A stretch of DNA of 64,000 nucleotides from Aedes albopictus (lineage: Eukaryota; Arthropoda; Insecta; Diptera; Culicidae): contig NC_085137.1 in NCBI RefSeq assembly GCF_035046485.1, positions 318,166,739-318,230,738 of the forward strand, in the 5' to 3' direction. A model generated the notes under the pieces. The model ran no database searches. It saw only the letters and a list, made by a program, of their open reading frames with translations, and was not told the origin of the DNA. Shown one piece after another: positions 10,736 through 23,200 of this stretch. The translations under genes and the position numbers were made by a program. The first letter of the stretch is position 1, and each line of letters begins with the position of its first letter.

Positions 10736-11100
10736 GGCTCACGCGCTGTCTACAAGATACTCTCAAATTTGATGCCGCCGTCTATCACCGATTGCAAGAG
10801 AGTTCGTGGGGCAATATCAGGCTGGATTCATGGGTGGACGCGCTACAATGGACCAGATGTTCGCCGTCCGCCAAAAGAAATGTCGCAAATACAACATAAC
10901 TTGTTCATCGATTTCTGAACGGCGTATGATACAATCAATCAAGACCAGCTATGGCAAATTATGCACGAGCATGGATTCCCGGATACACTGATACGCTTGA
11001 TCACGGCGACGATGCATCGAGTGATGTGCGTAGTTTGAGTATCAGGGACACTCTCGAGTCCTTGTGAATCTCGCAGAAGGTTACGGCAAGGTGATAGTCT
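10736..11100 (+). mobile_element. RTE-type LINE fragment, RT part
   Basis: Nucleotide-level relative of the RT region of the two larger RTE copies, from ACAAGATACTCTCAAATTTG to the QGD-motif region. Translated pieces include QYQAGFMGGRATMDQMFAVR. It carries internal deletions and stops, and both 5' and 3' parts are missing. Confidence 0.75.
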
Positions 11101-11109
11101 TTCGTGCTA

Positions 11110-11390
11110 AAAATAGTTAATTATGTGACGAGTTGCAAACAGTTATTTTTTTCAGCACGAGTCGAACATTTATCCAACGAGGCTTGCCGAGTTGCATAAT
11201 GTTCATAATGCTACTCAAATAAGTTGCATTATGAACATTATGCAATAATTTCCACAAGAATTTCCATTATGTAACTCATTTCAGTTGCATTATGAACCGG
11301 TACGGAAAACTTGGTCTATACGATACCGAAATGAATAGTATAAAATAGAAATTATGACACTGAATTGCACAAAAACTCTTAAAAAATTCT
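11110..11390. other. Short intergenic repeat, function unknown
   Basis: AT-rich DNA with repeated GTTGCATTATGAAC words in both orientations (about 11190-11310). No element ends were fixed. Confidence 0.35.
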
Positions 11391-13020
11391 TCCAGCAATT
11401 CCTACTAGGATTTCTCTAGAAATACCTTCTATGAAATCTCCCGAAGTTTTAGTTATTCCTCCAGACATTTCTTCAAGAAATTTTGGTGGGATCATTCAAG
11501 ACAACATTCCATGGATTATTCCACAAGGTTCTCCAGTGATTTCTCCAGGAACATCTTCAGAGATTTTATCCAGAAATTTCGGCTGTGATCCGTCAAGCAA
11601 TTGCAATTGTGGTTTTACCAGGAATTCCTCCTAGGACTCTACCAGAAATTCTTACTGTAATACCTCCAGGAGTTCTCCAAGAGATTTTTTGTGGGATTTC
11701 TTCATGATTTTTTTCTAGGGTTAAGCATGGAAATATTCCGGACATTCTTATAGAAATTTCTCCGGGGAATTGTCTAGGAATTCCTTCAGAGATTTTATCC
11801 AGGGATTCCTCCAGTTATTTATCATGGGATTCCTCCAGGAGCTCCCCGTGGCCTTCCTCTAGAAATTCCAGCAGGGTTTCCTTACGTACTATTCCTATGG
11901 TTCTTCGAACTATTCTTGCTGAGACTCCTCCAGAAATTCTAACTGTGGTTCTTTAGAAATTATGCTAGGGGTTCCTCTAGAGCTTTTGCCTGGCTTTCTT
12001 GCCGTGATTCTTCCGGGCAATCTTCCTGGAATTCTTCTAAAAATTGCTTCGGTTGTTCTGCCAGGGATTTCTTGAAGGACTCATCCAAGAAATCGTTCAC
12101 ATATTTTATCCAAAAATTCCTCTAGATGTTATAACTACCGTACCTCTAGAAATGATTTGAGTAATTGCTCTAGGCAATTATCCTGGCATTCTTGCTGGAA
12201 TTTTTCCGGGAAATCTTCCTGAGATTTTTTCAGAAACTTCTCCTGTGATTCCATCAGGGCATTGGGACATTGGGCCTTCTCTGTGGATTCCTGCAGAATA
12301 CCTGTATCAGTTCTTCAGGGACTTCTCGAGGTATTTCTGCAGGAATTTTTTTTTTGATTTTCCAGACATTCCTGATGGGGTTTCTTAAGAAATTTCAGAA
12401 TGGTTTCCTCCAGTAATCCTTAGGATTTATGTTGAAATTTTTACAATGATACATTCCAGAATCCTTCTAAGATTTCCTACAGAGATTTTTGCAATGATTC
12501 TTCCAGAAGTTCATCCTATGATTCCTCTAGAAATTTTTATCCAAGATTTTATCCAAAGATTTTCCCATAAATTTCTCATGGTATTCCTCCAGGAACTCCT
12601 CTTGGCCTTCCTCAAGCAATCCCAGCTGGATTCCACAAGCAATTCCTGCTGTGGTTCTTCCAGCAATTCTTCCCATAACTCCTCCAGAAATTCTTGCTAT
12701 AATACCTCGCGGCATTATTATAGGGATTCTCCTAAGAATTTCTCCCAAAAATATCTTGCTGGGATGATTTAACGTCACCATTCTAGGATTCTGAACTCTC
12801 TAGAAGAAGTATTGCGGGAGACAATAAATCATTGAAATCCCATCAGAAATGGCTGGAGGAATTCTAAAAGAAGTTTCTTGAATATATGCCAAGAGGAATG
12901 TCCTACTGGAGAAATCGGTAGAAGTGTTCTGGAGAAATCCATGAAGGAGTCCCTGAAGGAATCGTTGGAGGTTTTTTTTGGAGGAATTGCTGGAAGATTG
13001 TCCAAAATAATCTAGCAAGA
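11390..13020. repeat. Large degenerate minisatellite, TTCCTCCAGGAATT type
   Basis: About 1.6 kb built of strongly diverged 12-24-bp units with the core TTCCTCCAGNAATTC; orientation flips near 12830. Serine/isoleucine-rich open frames here (for example 12446-12772) come from the repeat and are not treated as genes. Confidence 0.7.
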
Positions 13021-13088
13021 ATCCTAGCATTCTGTGCCAGGATGGGAATCCCATACAACAGTATAGTGTACACCAGATTCTTGTTTTG

Positions 13089-13219
13089 CACGGGTCTGGT
13101 TTTTGCTATAACTCAGTCAATTTTTGACCGATTCTCATGAAATTTTGTACACGGATAGAACTAATGGTCATGAGAATCGGTTGAAAATTGACTGAGTTAT
13201 AGTCAAAACCAGACCCGTG
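13089..13219. mobile_element. 131-bp near-perfect hairpin element
   Basis: The whole segment is an inverted repeat: CACGGGTCTGG...TCTCATGA followed by its complement with few mismatches and almost no loop. A decayed relative of one arm (CATAACTCAATCAATTTTTA) is visible at 34750-34830. Its size fits a minimal foldback MITE. Confidence 0.65.
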
Positions 13220-13224
13220 TAAAA

Positions 13225-13640
13225 AAGAATCGGGTGTATTTCGAAAGCCGATGTATGAAGTGTCGCATGACAGCATTGAATCATTTTCAAAACTTGGTTT
13301 GGATAACTTGATTCCGGAAAATCGGTAAGCGGATTCCAAAATAGCAAAATATATTCATATGCTATAAGTATCAAAATCATGAAGCTTGATATGTGTTTAT
13401 TCATCTTCGAAAAATGGACCGCGGAACCACCGGCACCGATTCCCCTGAAATTCGCATATTGATTCCAAATGGCCAAGCGTATTGCGAATATCTCAAAAAT
13501 AGCTCAGAATGATGTATCATAAAAAAACAGGAAATTTGTTGTGTCATATGAGGTACTGAATAATATTCAAAAATTGACCCCGAAACCGGTTGCTTGGAAC
13601 ATCCGTAAAACTGGTTCCAAGGCACTTAGTGACCGGGATG
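13225..13640. repeat. Diverged tandem units of uncertain length
   Basis: Three related blocks contain TTCCGGAAAATCGGTAAGCG-like words followed by GGATTCCAAA or GGTTCCAAGG. They look like old satellite units of roughly 120-150 bp. Alignment by eye is weak. Confidence 0.35.
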
Positions 13641-13919
13641 AACTTTCAGTCATATTTTTCTATCATTCTAGTTCACTTACGTCTGAAAACTAAACTTTTA
13701 TCATATCGGAATTCACTTTTCCCAATATGGACAATTTCAATGACCCATTTTGTTTCCGGAATAACCCAATGTCCAATCCAAAAATCCCTATCAAATCCCT
13801 TAATTTGAAGGATATGCACTTCTACATTTTCTAAAAATTATTTTGGTATTTTTGAAGTCTACCTTCTCAAGGGTGTCGTTATAAATTCTTACAGAATCGG
13901 TAGTTTTTTTTTTCAAAGT

Positions 13920-14640
13920 ATTCCAACAAGAAGTTCTGCAGTGATTTGTTGCTGCATTTTTAGATAATCTTTCCTGGAACTTGAGGAATCTTAGGAGAAT
14001 TTCCCCTGAGATTCAACGGATTCGTTGCAGAATTGCTGCAGAGATTCCTTGAGGATCTTTCTTATGAATTCTATCGGGAGGTCCCCGAGTAATTTCATCG
14101 TGAAGTTATTCAGAGATTCTTCAATGAATTTCTCCATACGTCCTAAGGAATTGTATTTTTTTTTCAGAGATTCCTTCAGAAATGCACCTAATAATAGAAT
14201 CGGTTACATATCTATTTAACTTATTGCATGTTTGTATAGGGATTGCATAGGTTCTTTTCCCTGGAATACCTCAGTGATTTTCTTGAGGTATTCGTTGGAG
14301 GATAACACCGAAGAATCCTTGAGGAATTCTTTCAGGTAGTCTTTGAGAAATTTCTCCATCAAGTCATGGGACATTTCTCAAAAAAAAGTCCATCTTAAAT
14401 TGTTCAAGAGGCTCTTGAGAGATCCTTCTTACCCAATTGCTCCTGGCATACCATCGAAAATTATTTCATTCCTAGTGGAATTTTGTAAGGGATGGATGGA
14501 GAATTCTTTTACTGATTCCTTCAGGATTTCATCCGCGGATATCATTAGCAATTTATTCCTACAAGAGTTTATCTAAGAGTTTCCCTGAGAACACCATTCA
14601 AGATTAGTTTTGGGAAGTTTCGAGGGATCCATTAGAATTT
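13920..14640. repeat. Degenerate GATTCCTTCAG-type minisatellite
   Basis: Continuation of the style at 11390-13020, more decayed: repeated AGAGATTCCTTCAGNAAT words in plus orientation. No gene. Confidence 0.55.
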
Positions 14641-14739
14641 TATTCTGAAATACTCTCAAAGGATGAATATTAATAATGAATACATTCAATTGTGTATTTT
14701 CAATTATGTATTATCTTAACTTTGAAAGGAAAAAAAAAC

Positions 14740-16000
14740 TAATTCATTTGTTTAAGTATGGTGGTTACAACCATGTGTGATATTTTCCTCGAAATTCTTA
14801 GCTTTTTATTTGTGAAGGAAAATTGAGAATTTCTTGAGAATTGTGTCTGCTTTTTTTCTAGAAACTACCCCTTATTACTATTATTCCTAGCTCCGCCTAT
14901 GTATTGTATTATTTTTTTAAAAAGCTCATCGGCTCAAGATGCTCATCGTGGAAGAAAGACATTATTTACCTGTAAAGCGGCAACTTTTGAAAAATATTTA
15001 AACTCACCTTTCTTCTACCTCCCCCCCTTAACTTTTTCCTTGCTATGACTATGCCTAATTCTTTCAAGGTGGGTTCTGGTGGCTAACAGTACAATAAATT
15101 TGGATTTGATGACTGTGAAATTAGTATGGAATATTGATTAGGTGTACCGATTTAAGAACTCAATTTATCTGCCCTTTGCGAGCCCATATCACTGGCTGCG
15201 CCTATGTGTGATATTTTTCTCGATAATGCAAGATTCTTAGCTTTCAATTGGCGTGAGACAATTGATTATTTGTTACTTTATGATCAAGTTTTGATTTTTT
15301 GAATTTTTTTGGCGATTTTGGAAAAATTGCCCCTTATTACTGTTTTTCCTAGCTCCGCCCATGATTTGCATTTTTTCTTGGAAGTATCTCACCTGAAGAT
15401 TCTAACCGTGAAAGAAAATGATGATTTCTGGAGCTCGATTAGAATAGGTCGTATGTGCTTTTGTCGATTAAAAATTCGATCAGTTGGATTGGCTTATTAT
15501 AGCGAAAACCGTTGAAATTGAGCAAAGTTGATACATACAGCAGAATCCTCACAAAACAGGCTTTCTGTTCCAACATTGAAAGTTAGCAAAATATCTACCA
15601 TATTGCTACAATGACTAAAATAAACTGATCGAATTTTATATCGACAAAAGCACATACGACCTATTCAAATCGAGCTCCAGATTTGCTTGCAAAACGGGGC
15701 TGATATAAATTTTTATATGTTTGGTGAACACATAAATGGGGTGCTCCCCATTTGCCCCTATCCTTGCTACGACTATGTTCGATATTTTTTCTAGCAAGGT
15801 GAGTATTGGCGGTTTCCAATGATTGAAGAAAATTGTAATTATATGGATTAACAGCAAAGATATAAGCATTTGAATTAGTGTAACGCTGTTTTTAAGGAAG
15901 TGTCCCTCTTTGAAGAGCCCCTTTTTATCGTTTTTCCACGCTACGACTATGTATGAACAATTATTATGAAAGCTGAGGCCCCAAGAATTTCAGCAAAATA
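14740..16000. repeat. Old satellite, unit about 155-165 bp
   Basis: The words CCTAGCTCCGCCTATG, GGCTGCGCCTATGTGTGATA, CTTGCTACGACTATG and CACGCTACGACTATG recur near 14890, 15040, 15200, 15350, 15765 and 15940, each followed by a TTTTTCTCGA-like stretch. The spacing suggests a diverged satellite of about 155-165 bp, interrupted by the MITE at 15428-15680. Confidence 0.5.
15428..15680. mobile_element. 253-bp MITE with CTGGAGCTCGATT ends
   Basis: Inverted repeats of about 52 bp start CTGGAGCTCGATTAGAATAG and include GTCGTATGTGCTTTTGTCGA. The interior is unrelated and non-coding. It sits inside the satellite at 14740-16000, so it is younger than that array. Confidence 0.7.
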
Positions 16001-16392
16001 CAATTTTTTACATTTGGGTTTAAAACGATGAAGATATGATGCTTCAAAAATTAGTATAATTTTAAGCACCGTTGCCTGAGAGTTATCCTAGGTAAAAATC
16101 AAGAAATTGACGTTTTATAGTTTTAGAGCTACCAGATTATATTATTCATGAATGTATTTCAGATTCAGATACTTGTTATCTGTATAAGGTATTTGAAACA
16201 AATTATTGGAAACTTTTATGTCGGTAAAAATTTTTAGATTTTTCTTGAATTTAATTCTACGTTTAGCAGTTGTTCTAGTTACAATTAAAGTAATTTTTTA
16301 ATTACTTTGCATTATTGTCTGCAGAGTATTAAATACTTCTCTTACGCGTTAATTCTGCCTGTAATAAGTTTATGTTTGTTTCACTTGCTGAT

Positions 16393-17150
16393 AGGGTAAT
16401 TGTTTCCTTCGTTGCAGTAGTTTTTATTTTCGTGGTAGTGGAATTTTAGCACTTCTTCGACTGAAATGTTACCAAAAGGCATTTTTAATAGATGTATTAT
16501 GCTTCAACTATGATGGCACAAATTTCCCAAATGGAGGAGAACGTGCCTCTGGAGCCGACCTACTGATGCTTCAACTATAAGATTGCACCATTCGTGTGCT
16601 TAAGATTTGTTTTTTTTTTTATCTGTATTAACGAGATTTTTAGCCCTAGGCTAGTTCATCTCGGTACCCACGCTTCACTTCACTTCCGAAGGAAGAACTC
16701 ACATTGTGTGGGTTTATCGGGAGTGGGATTCGATTCCAGGTCCTCGGCGTGATAGTCAAGTGTTCTAAGCATCACACCAGGTCCACCCCACATTAGGATT
16801 TGTCCAAAAACCTACTTTAACAACATATTTTCCCTTATATTTTTGCTGCTGTGTTCCTTTCGTTGCGGTAGTGTTCCTGTCCTCCAAAATCCCATATGAA
16901 TTCATTGGGATATCGCAACAATAGGAACCAAAATTAAATTTTATCTCCATATTAGGAAAAGCATACCTAATATTGGTGCAAGCGATCTATTATCTAAAAC
17001 AGTGGAAAATAGTTTTCATATTTTTCATATTTTTCCAACAAATTTGGATAGAAAACTACCGACTAACGCGTTGAAACCTTTCATTAGATGGTTCGATCAA
17101 TTTTTCAAAAATAATTTACACTTATATCGCAACGATGGACACACTTACCC
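16393..17150. mobile_element. MITE family B, GGGTAA ends, copy 2
   Basis: Reverse-complement relative of 5404-5905: it begins AGGGTAATTG, ends ACACTTACCC, and shares the GGCATTTTTAATAGATG motif, GGAACCAAAATTAAATTTTA and ACTACCGACTAACG. It is interrupted by a SINE (16610-16793). Confidence 0.6.
16610..16793 (-). mobile_element. tRNA-derived SINE, family 2, copy A
   Basis: Read on the minus strand: a tRNA-like head GGACCTGGTGTGATGC (A box), the B box GGAATCGAATCCC, a body, and a poly(A) tail (T-run at 16610-16620). Flanked by TAAGATTTG (16601-16609) and TAGGATTTG (16794-16802), a 9-bp target duplication with one mismatch. Related copies at 27198-27345 and 62725-62896. Would be moved by LINE machinery in trans. 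Confidence 0.8.
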
Positions 17151-18355
17151 TGAAACCAATGTTTCCAGAATTGAAAACTTGGATGAAAACTTTTGAAATA
17201 TTTTCAATACTTTTTGTTCAGATAATTGTTAAAAATGTCAGGGTTATCCTATATTTTGTTTTTTTTTTAATTACAATTATTTTTTTAATCGGAAGCATGC
17301 TCAAGGCTAATCCATTTCAATTAATATTGTTACCGCTTTCAAATGTTGGCTCGAAAAACGAATGCAGGATAGAATGCCATTTATCATAGGAGTTATAGAT
17401 ATCAACAAACAAGCGTCTCCATTTATTTCTATATCTTATTGGAAACACATAGTGGACTCATAAAAAAAAACTAATGAGCTAGTAAAAATTGTCAATAAAA
17501 GTCAATTTACATGGAAGGATATCCATGGGCTCGCTTGTCTGGCTCTTAGAAGGACTGCTTTTGTAAACATGCCTTATGAAATTAGCTATCATGTACTATA
17601 TTGCGACACTGCATTCATTTAGACTCGTACTAAATTCATTATTATCACAGTCCAGTTTCGCACACGACTTCACAGTGCCTAACGTACACAAATCCGTTTG
17701 ACAGTTCTTGGCATGGCAGGGTTGTATGCTGCACAACAGTTAAATGAAATAAGTTTAATTAAATAGTGTGAAATGTAGCTGCGAAATGATAATTCAGTGG
17801 ATTTTCAAATTATCACATAAGTCGAAACATTAATAAGAAACCCAATACTGTAAGAATACTTTTATTTTTGGACCACTTTATTTCATCAGTGCATTTCATA
17901 CCACGCTCCCATCCAACAATCGTACTATTGAAACAGTGCGGTTAGACGTTGCTATTGAGCAGCTTACATCAACAATACAGCAGGTTTCTAAAGTTGAGCA
18001 AGGCCACACGTAACGTACGGTTCCAGATCCAGAGTGCGAACCATTGATCTAAAAAACCAAACAAAACGGAAGGTACACAAGCACCTACCAAGCACCAACG
18101 GTACCATCCCTCCAGTTCAAGCAAAAATCAAATTGGGTCAAACGGCATGAAATTCTTAACCTTGCTGCTCGTTTGCAATTAGCTTTTACTCTGGTGAACT
18201 TGCTTGCATGCGTCTCGTATGGTGTGAGGGGATTTTATTAGATTGCCATTTTGGGGTTTGTTCGGTTTATGCAGTACCGCGATTCATCCACCTTTTGTTT
18301 AATATTTTCGCACTTTTCGCTTGTTGGTTTTGGGAGATTCTTACAATCAACTTTT
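17151..18355. other. Unassigned DNA
   Basis: About 1.2 kb without recognisable element ends, tandem repeats or coding regions. The part near 17880-18130 is less AT-rich and could be unique sequence. Confidence 0.4.
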
Positions 18356-18359
18356 CTAG

Positions 18360-18955
18360 ATCAACACTTTATTCCTAATTTCCAGCTCTTTTGTCCACTA
18401 GGGCACTGCGTGAGCGATTCCAATGGATCACTAAAATAACTAAAACGGTCGCTATGAAATGAACAGATAGCGCCACCGTAGCCTTGTGTGTTATGACGTA
18501 ACTCGACTGCTGTCACTGTGTTACAGTCCATATACGGTGGCGCTTTTGTTTTGATACGGTGAGTAGCGGAAAAGTTGGCTTCAATGATCCATTGGAAGCT
18601 GTACTTACAATTTGTACAGCGCCTAAATGTATTCTATTCTAATTTTACTATATCCAACTGGTTACCGTTGCGCTTCTTTTACTTTCTACCCTATCATGGT
18701 AGAATGATGAGCACGAGGAAGCTGATGTGTGGCTGTTGGCTGTTCTTGTTTCCAGTCCGATTGGGGGTCCATTATGAGTTGCCGTTCGCCGATGTCCAAG
18801 TATCCGGGTCCATTTGAGTCATGGGGTCAGAAGAGGGCCAGTGTCAGCTGCTCTCAGGGGGGAAAAAGCAACTGACGAAAGTGCCGGGACCGGGATCGAA
18901 CCCATGACCATCTGCTTATGAAGCAAACGTGTATCCACTACGCCGCGGGCCCCGG
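18360..18955 (-). mobile_element. tRNA-derived SINE, family 3, with internal insertion
   Basis: On the minus strand the head has GGCGTAGTGGATACACG (A box) and GGGTTCGATCCCGG (B box), followed by a body of about 400 bp ending near CCCTAGTGGACAAAAGAGC. Comparison with 51055-51201 shows about 155 extra bases at 18432-18585. The insert has inverted AGCGCCACCGTA / TACGGTGGCGCT motifs. Confidence 0.65.
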
Positions 18956-20213
18956 CTGAGATTAACACTTGACATTAACGAATTTTGTTTGGATTTGCAA
19001 CTGACCTTACACCGTTCTATTCGACACTGCATATACGCTTTTCATAAAATCTCCGCATATCGTTCCGCTCTATGCTTTCTTTCGCTAAAGCAATCACACT
19101 CTCTTCGTGCTGCATATCTTGCTGTGGTGTATTCGTTTCTCTTTCGTTTTTATAATCCTTCTTGTTATCGTTCTTATTGAGATTGTTTTTATTTTTTGAT
19201 ATGTATACATAATATATATTTATTTTATAACTACTGTAAGCGAATGCTTTTAATTTTTTTCGAAAAACTTAAGTACAAAGGCTTTTCTTCAACTAATCAT
19301 ATTTTTCCGATTCTTGACCACATATAAGTGGTAGCATAAAGTGACACACATATGCACCTAGCATTGCAATCTGCTCACTGAAGTGCAGTTGCAATTCAGA
19401 GCATTCGTTCATCATCACTCTTTCAAACGATTGGATTGCAATACAAAAAAAAATGTAGGCGAATGGGCATGGTGGTCTTGCGGATCTTCATGGTCACGTT
19501 ACCGTGACGATCATCCGTTGTTGGTAGGTTCCATTTCCATCTCCACACCGTTCGAGTATGGCATTGCCGCATGCATAGCACATAACGAAGAAATTTTTTT
19601 CGAATTTCTGCTGAGCAATTGGCGAACTACAAGGAAAATTACCCGTTTCTTGGACTCTCACTCTCTGCTCGGGGCGATACCCACGGTTGGAATTTAATTC
19701 TCACCATTATTGTACATCAACAAAAGTACAATCAACTCAGTGTTTCACAGCTTTTAAATTCCTCGAATATTTTGCCAGTACCTTCTGCAACGACTTAAGT
19801 ACAAGTAATAAGGGGCAAATATGGGTAACAGTGGGCGCCACCTACTGCTGAAATAAGAGATCTTTCCTGCTGACAACGAACGGATTAATTTGCCGTTTGT
19901 TGCTTGCGATGACGAGCCGGTGTTTTAATCTGTTCTTTCGTCGCTTGTCATAAGGGGAAAAGGGAAAATCTTTTTTCAGTTTCAGTCATTTCATACTAAT
20001 TGTGTGCTGCCTTTTGGAATTTCGCCAACCAATTTAATCCAAAGTTGGTGATTGTATGAATGACATCATGATGCGTTAATTATATAAGTAATTTGCGGTT
20101 AGAACAATCACTAAGTAATATAAAGCATCTAATCTGGTCCAGATTTTCGGGACCAATCAAAATATGTTAGATGAAACTTCTTTTACTAAGTTAAGGTTTG
20201 GCTGGTTAAGGTT
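18956..20213. other. Unassigned DNA
   Basis: No transposon ends or coding region recognised. 19380-19700 is open for 104 codons but shows no known domain. 20190-20213 holds two GTTAAGGTT words; the second is the left target duplication of the LINE that follows. Confidence 0.4.
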
Positions 20214-23200
20214 TTTGGCAACACTGCCGCTTACACCGAAAGTGCGATTAATATCGGCTCTATTAAATTATTAAAATCATCGTGAAAAGTGTTTTTATAA
20301 TTGAAGAGCGATTAGCGCATGTGTTTTTGAAGTGCAAAAGCATATTTTTTGTGTGTAAGACGGTGGATTGCAGTGAATAAATTAATGAAAAGTGTTCGGT
20401 TTTAGCTCCCAGTGATGATCGGTTGTCCGGGAGAAAACAAATAAACGATAGCAGTGCGCGTATCAATTTATTGCATGAAGCCTTGCATGCAAGTTGTTTC
20501 CCTCCAATAAATAAAGTGAGGTTATTGTAATATAAACAAATACCAGAACCGTATGTGTTTAATTACAGTAGATAACAGTGGTGTGACTACTATTTCTATG
20601 CTTCACAACCTACGGCATTCAGTAAATTACCAGTGGGCGGCCTCAGCCGCAAATGGATTTACTTGTGTGCACTATAGTTTTGGTGAGATGATCACATTCA
20701 CAACGTCGGTGGCGTGCTAACACCACATATAAGCAGAGTCGTAAGGGGAGGCAAGGGTAAAAAGCTCCTACCTTGGCAAGTAACACATTGCAAAAGTTAA
20801 GTCTCGCTTTTTTATTATTATTACTTTTTGTTCGTTCTATTTTACTTCTTCTTTTTTTAAAATATACTTAAAATATACTTATTTATACGATTAAATATTT
20901 GATTTTGTATTACTAAATTATGTGTATTATTATTTGTCTGTGTTTGTATTACTTTGTGTTACTATTATCTTCCTCTCTTTCTTTTTTTTCCTTTTTCTGT
21001 GTAATTAAAGTAGTTAAAGACCAGAGTATGGGGTTAACAGTACTCTAGAAACCTACTGGAACACTAAGGATAATGTAATGATCTTCGATCAGTATAAAAA
21101 ATCCTAGTGTCATGTGGAGTTAAGAGGATGAAAACCCAAAAATACCTGGCCAAACTACAAACTTTGTTGAGGTTATGACAAAAAAAAAAACTCAACGATA
21201 TTGGATAAAGATATGATCCAATGAAATCTAAAAAAATAAAGTTCATTCAAGTAAATCTTCATCATGCAAAGGGAGCAACCGCTGTACTTTGCAAAAGATT
21301 TGCTGAGAGCAAACTGGATATTGCTCTTATCCAGGAGCCATGGACAAACAACAGTAGGATATTAGGAATACCTACAACTTCTACCAAATTGATATATAAG
21401 GCAGGACAATCTCCACCACGTGCTGCAATTTTAGTGAGTGGAAATGTAAATGCAATTCCAATTACTCAGTTTATCAATCGAGACATAGTTGCAATTATGT
21501 TGGAAGTACCGACTATTCACGGAAAAACGGAAATTTGTATTGCTGCGGCATACTTTCCTGGAGATGTGGATGATATACCTCCACCAGAAGTGGCAGCTTT
21601 TGTTTCATATTGTTGAAAGCAAAATAAAGCTTTCATAATTGGATGTGATGCGAATGCCCATCATACAATATGGGCTAGGACAGACATCAACAATAGGGGC
21701 GAACACCTATTAGATTTCATTTCTGGAAATGAGATCGATTTATGTAACAAAGGCGAAGAACCTACTTTTACGAATGCCATTAGACAAGAAGTTCTTGATT
21801 TAACGTTGTGTAGTCCTACACTATCAGAAAAAATTAAAAATTGGCATGTGTCAGACGAAACCTCTTTATCTGATCACAAGCATATTTTGTTTGAATATGA
21901 GGCTGGTCATCAACTCATAGAAACTACGAGAAATCCTAGGAAGACAAACTGGGAGCTTTATACTTCAAAACTTTCTACGGGAATTCTACGGGACAGTTTC
22001 AATAACATCCCAAATTCTTGTTATGGGCTTGAAAATAGCGCTACAACACTTTCAAGCCTGATTCAACAGGCATTCCATAGCAGTTGTGCTCCTAAGGAAC
22101 GCTCTTCAAATAGAGATGTGCCTTGGTGGAATAACAACCTGCAAAAACTACGAAAGAAAACCCGGAAACTATTTAACCGGGCTAAAAGAACACAACAGTG
22201 GGAACAATACAAAGAGTCCCTCACAATTTATAACAGAGAAATCCGAAGGTCAAAGAGGATAAATTGGAGGCACACATGTGAAAACATTGAGAGTACTCCA
22301 ATTGCAGCCAGGTTGCAAAAAGTCCTCGCTAAAGACCATTCAATTGGCCTGGGAACTCTTAAAAAAGAGAATGGCTCTTTTACAACGAGTACCAGTGAAA
22401 TTTTAGAAACAATGATGAAAACGCATTTTCCGTGTTCTACGCTTGTTTCAACTCAAGACCAAGATGCATCTGTATCGCAAACTGATGACAATGAAACCAG
22501 GAGATATAGTCATGAAATTTATGATTCAACTGGGTTAGAAAGTTTCAGGAATGATGCATGCATTATGGCCAATAAAATTATAACAGAACAAAAAGTTGAA
22601 TGGGCGATAGATTCCTTTGAACCCTTCAAAGCGCCTGGTAGGGATGGAATTTTTCCTGTACTACTGCAGAAGGGTAAAGAAACCTTAACACCCATTTTAA
22701 CTAAATTGTTCAGATTGAGCTTATCGTTATGCTACATCCCTAAAGCTTGGCGAGAAGTGCGTGTCACTTTTATACCAAAGGCAAGTAAGAAGGATAAATC
22801 ATCACCAAAATCCTTCAGACCCATAAGTTTATCGTCCGTTATGTTAAAAATAATGGAAAAATTACTAGACGAGCATATTAAATCGTCATACTTAACAAAA
22901 AGCCCTTTAAGCAAAAATCAATTTGCATATCAAGAGGGCAAATCTTCGGTAACTGCACTTCATAAGTTGGTTACAAAACTGGAAAGATCTTTTGAAGCAA
23001 AAGAGATTTCACTTGCAGCGTTCCTTGACATTGAAGGAGCGTTCGATAACACATCCTACAGTTCAATAAGAAATGCTATGTCAAAACGTGGTTTTGACGG
23101 ATGTATTGTTAATTGGATTGGAAAAATGTTATCAGAAAGAGAGATATCATCAAACCTTGGCAGCTCATTTATTAGCGTTAGAGCAGTGAAAGGGTGCCCA

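Noticed and set aside
19383..19697. 104-codon open frame as a gene
   Set aside because: No recognisable domain and no clear splice or start context; kept as unassigned.
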